From assembly GCF_022398315.1 (NCBI RefSeq), contig NZ_JAKEVF010000003.1, positions 252,087 through 316,086 on the forward strand: a DNA stretch of 64,000 nucleotides. The letters are read 5' to 3'. The notes beneath the pieces were generated by a model. That model saw nothing but the letters and a program-made list of their open reading frames with translations, did no database searches and was not told the DNA's origin. Shown here piece by piece: positions 62,427 through 64,000 of the stretch. Numbering within the stretch: the stretch's first letter is position 1; each line of letters opens with the position of its first letter. The stretch is from Shewanella sp. Isolate11 (GTDB lineage Bacteria; Pseudomonadota; Gammaproteobacteria; Enterobacterales; Shewanellaceae). The translations under genes were made by a program, and so were the position numbers.

Positions 62427-63059
62427 TTACCCTTTTGCTTCTACTTGTTCAGGCTTCATAGTACGGATAATCCAGATCAATGCCGCAATCAGGAAGAACG
62501 CACTAGGTGGTAGCAATAACAAGCCGTTTGGCTGATACCAACCACCGTCAGAAATCTTACTTAAGATTTCAACGCCAAATAGTGAGCCATTACCAAAGAG
62601 TTCACGTACAAAACCAACTGATAATAAGATAGCACCGTAACCCAGACCGTTACCGATACCATCCATAAAGCTCATCATAGGTGGTGTCTTCATAGCGTAA
62701 GCTTCGGCACGTCCCATCACGATACAGTTAGTGATGATTAGACCAACGAATACCGACAGCTGCTTAGCTACGTCATAAGCGTAAGCTTGAAGGACTTGGT
62801 CAACCACAATAACTAACGAAGCAATAATGGTCATCTGTACGATAATACGCACACTGCTTGGAATGTGGTTACGGATCATCGAGATAAACAAGTTAGATAA
62901 TGCCGTTACCGCTGTCAGTGCAATGGTCATAACCAAAGCAGTTTCCATTTTACTGGTCACAGCTAGGGCACTACACACACCCAAGATTTGCAGTGCAATC
63001 GGGTTGTTACTAATAATAGGTCCGGTTAGAACCTGTTTAAGTTCTTTTGCATCAGCCAT
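62427..63059 (-). CDS. nqrD: Na+-translocating NADH:quinone reductase subunit D
   Basis: 210-residue membrane subunit; [22 protein letters not shown] and [14 protein letters not shown] carry the Cys residues of the membrane iron centre. The ATG overlaps the nqrC stop by one base (TAATG), indicating coupling. Confidence 0.97.
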   Translation of the reverse strand: MADAKELKQVLTGPIISNNPIALQILGVCSALAVTSKMETALVMTIALTAVTALSNLFISMIRNHIPSSVRIIVQMTIIASLVIVVDQVLQAYAYDVAKQLSVFVGLIITNCIVMGRAEAYAMKTPPMMSFMDGIGNGLGYGAILLSVGFVRELFGNGSLFGVEILSKISDGGWYQPNGLLLLPPSAFFLIAALIWIIRTMKPEQVEAKG

Positions 63060-63853
63060 TAGTTCAGCCCTCCGTTGCGCGCCTTATCGATAAAGCGAGC
63101 ATAACCTTCTTCACCCAACCAGAAATCAAGTGAATGCTGTACACCGTTACTGGTTAGTGTTGCACCTGATAGTGCATCAACACCATGAGCAGATTCAGCA
63201 ATAGCAGGGTTCTTAGTTACTTTAATCGCCAGATTACCTTGGTCATCATAAAGTTTCTTACCTTCCCATTTAGCAATCCACTTAGGATTTTGAACTTCAC
63301 CACCCAGACCTGGGGTTTCACCAGAACCAGTAAAGTCATAATAAACTAAGCTTCGAATGGTATTGAGGTCAGCCTCTACAGCAAGGAAAGCGTACATAGT
63401 TGACCACAGGCCATAACCTTTAACAGGAATAATAACGGTTTGAAGTTTACCGGCATCATCACGAACCAGATAAATAACACCTTTGTTAGCTACACGCTTA
63501 ACTGACGCGATGTCGTTCTCTGGTTTAAACGATGTATCAACCGTACGAGCCGCTTTTTCAGTGTCAAATGTATCAGCGTTACCTTCAACCCAGTCACCAG
63601 ACTTAAGGTCAACTAACTTAGCTTCAACATATTTGTCGTAAGTTGTTAGAATGTCAGCCTTGCTTACTTCTCCAGACTTAGTATCCAGCAAGCCTGCAGC
63701 TTCAAGAATGTACTTTTGCTTATCAAGCAATTTGTTCTCTTGCTGAGTTGGCTTTAGTAATACTGCGGCAGTCGATACAAATACCGAACAGATAAAACAT
63801 AATCCAACAACAACAAACAGCGTTCTACCGAACGAATCTTTATTACTAGCCAC
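63059..63853 (-). CDS. nqrC: Na+-translocating NADH:quinone reductase subunit C
   Basis: Periplasm-facing flavoprotein subunit with one TM ([23 protein letters not shown]). The FMN-accepting Thr is in [12 protein letters not shown], the target motif of ApbE encoded downstream. The start is GTG at 63853 ([12 protein letters not shown]) with GGAGG 7 nt upstream; the frame to 63910 overlaps nqrB in another frame. 264 residues. It overlaps the nqrB end by 8 bp. Confidence 0.96.
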   Translation of the reverse strand: MASNKDSFGRTLFVVVGLCFICSVFVSTAAVLLKPTQQENKLLDKQKYILEAAGLLDTKSGEVSKADILTTYDKYVEAKLVDLKSGDWVEGNADTFDTEKAARTVDTSFKPENDIASVKRVANKGVIYLVRDDAGKLQTVIIPVKGYGLWSTMYAFLAVEADLNTIRSLVYYDFTGSGETPGLGGEVQNPKWIAKWEGKKLYDDQGNLAIKVTKNPAIAESAHGVDALSGATLTSNGVQHSLDFWLGEEGYARFIDKARNGGLN

Positions 63854-64000
63854 GAGCAATCCTCCGCTTGATATTCGCTTGAACCACGAAGTGGTCAAAT
63901 AGCGGCGCAAATAGGTTGGCGAACAAGATGGCCAACATCATACCTTCAGGGAAAGCGGGGTTAATGACACGAATAAACACGGCCATTGCACCAATTAAGA
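63846..64000 (-). CDS. nqrB: Na+-translocating NADH:quinone reductase subunit B, C-terminal end (cut by window edge)
   Basis: The last 51 codons are visible on the minus strand, reading through [17 protein letters not shown] and [12 protein letters not shown] to IKRRIARG and a TAG at 63846-63848. This is the conserved C-terminus of NqrB. The 3' end overlaps the nqrC start. The rest lies outside the window. Confidence 0.93.
   Translation of the reverse strand, partial: LIGAMAVFIRVINPAFPEGMMLAILFANLFAPLFDHFVVQANIKRRIARG

Overview
The window is a stretch of chromosome from a marine-type gammaproteobacterium, almost certainly a Shewanella. The evidence is gene order and protein sequence. It carries a deoCABD operon next to tsx and nupC, the rimP-nusA-infB-rbfA-truB-rpsO block with an initiator tRNA upstream, pnp-nlpI-prfC, proBA, dnaKJ, paired bacterioferritins and a Na+-translocating NADH:quinone reductase (nqr) operon followed by apbE and nqrM. 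Almost all genes are on the minus strand. The sequence is core housekeeping DNA with a few accessory pockets between 47.6 and 59 kb.

Layout. 1-8.7 kb: end of a YtjB/Smp-like membrane protein gene, then a nucleoside module: outer-membrane channel (tsx), inner-membrane Na+/nucleoside symporter (nupC), catabolic enzymes deoC, deoA, deoB, deoD, and a TatD-family hydrolase (yjjV-like). 8.9-30.5 kb: translation and RNA metabolism (prfC, pnp, rpsO, truB, rbfA, infB, nusA, rimP, tRNA-fMet, tRNA-Leu, rlmE, yhbY), interrupted by a plus-strand GGDEF-EAL gene between rpsO and pnp, plus secG, tpiA, glmM, folP and ftsH. 30.5-41.6 kb: greA, carA-carB, dapB, fklB, an M48 lipoprotein protease, dnaJ and dnaK. 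41.8-51.7 kb: a DMT exporter, a DUF4097-like exported protein, proB-proA, a purine-type NCS2 permease, and the peptidases M17 and PepD. 51.7-54 kb: an accessory island, one unrecognised AT-rich gene between blocks of degenerate interspersed repeats. 54-64 kb: dinB with a LexA box, a chemoreceptor, two bacterioferritin subunits with a Fur-like box, then nqrM, apbE and nqrF-E-D-C with the end of nqrB.

Regulation that can be read from the sequence: sigma-32-type promoters before dnaK and rlmE-ftsH, a LexA box before dinB, a Fur-type box before the bacterioferritins, and many intrinsic terminators, including ones inside otherwise continuous operons (between tRNA-fMet and rimP, and between infB and rbfA). 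Non-ATG starts are supported by ribosome-binding sites for carA (TTG), folP (TTG), rimP (TTG), nqrC (GTG), proA (GTG) and pnp (GTG).

The most interesting unexplained element is at about 47.8-48.3 kb on the minus strand. It looks like a complete small transcription unit: a sigma-70 promoter overlapping a perfect 15-bp palindrome, a roughly 105-nt domain closed by a long-range stem and containing local hairpins, a 32-codon ORF with a well-placed Shine-Dalgarno, and an intrinsic terminator. No recognised gene accounts for it. Other items worth a look are the modular repeats around the orphan gene, two MITE-like elements, an orphan plus-strand terminator beside glmM, and the split of heme and ferroxidase residues between the two bacterioferritins.
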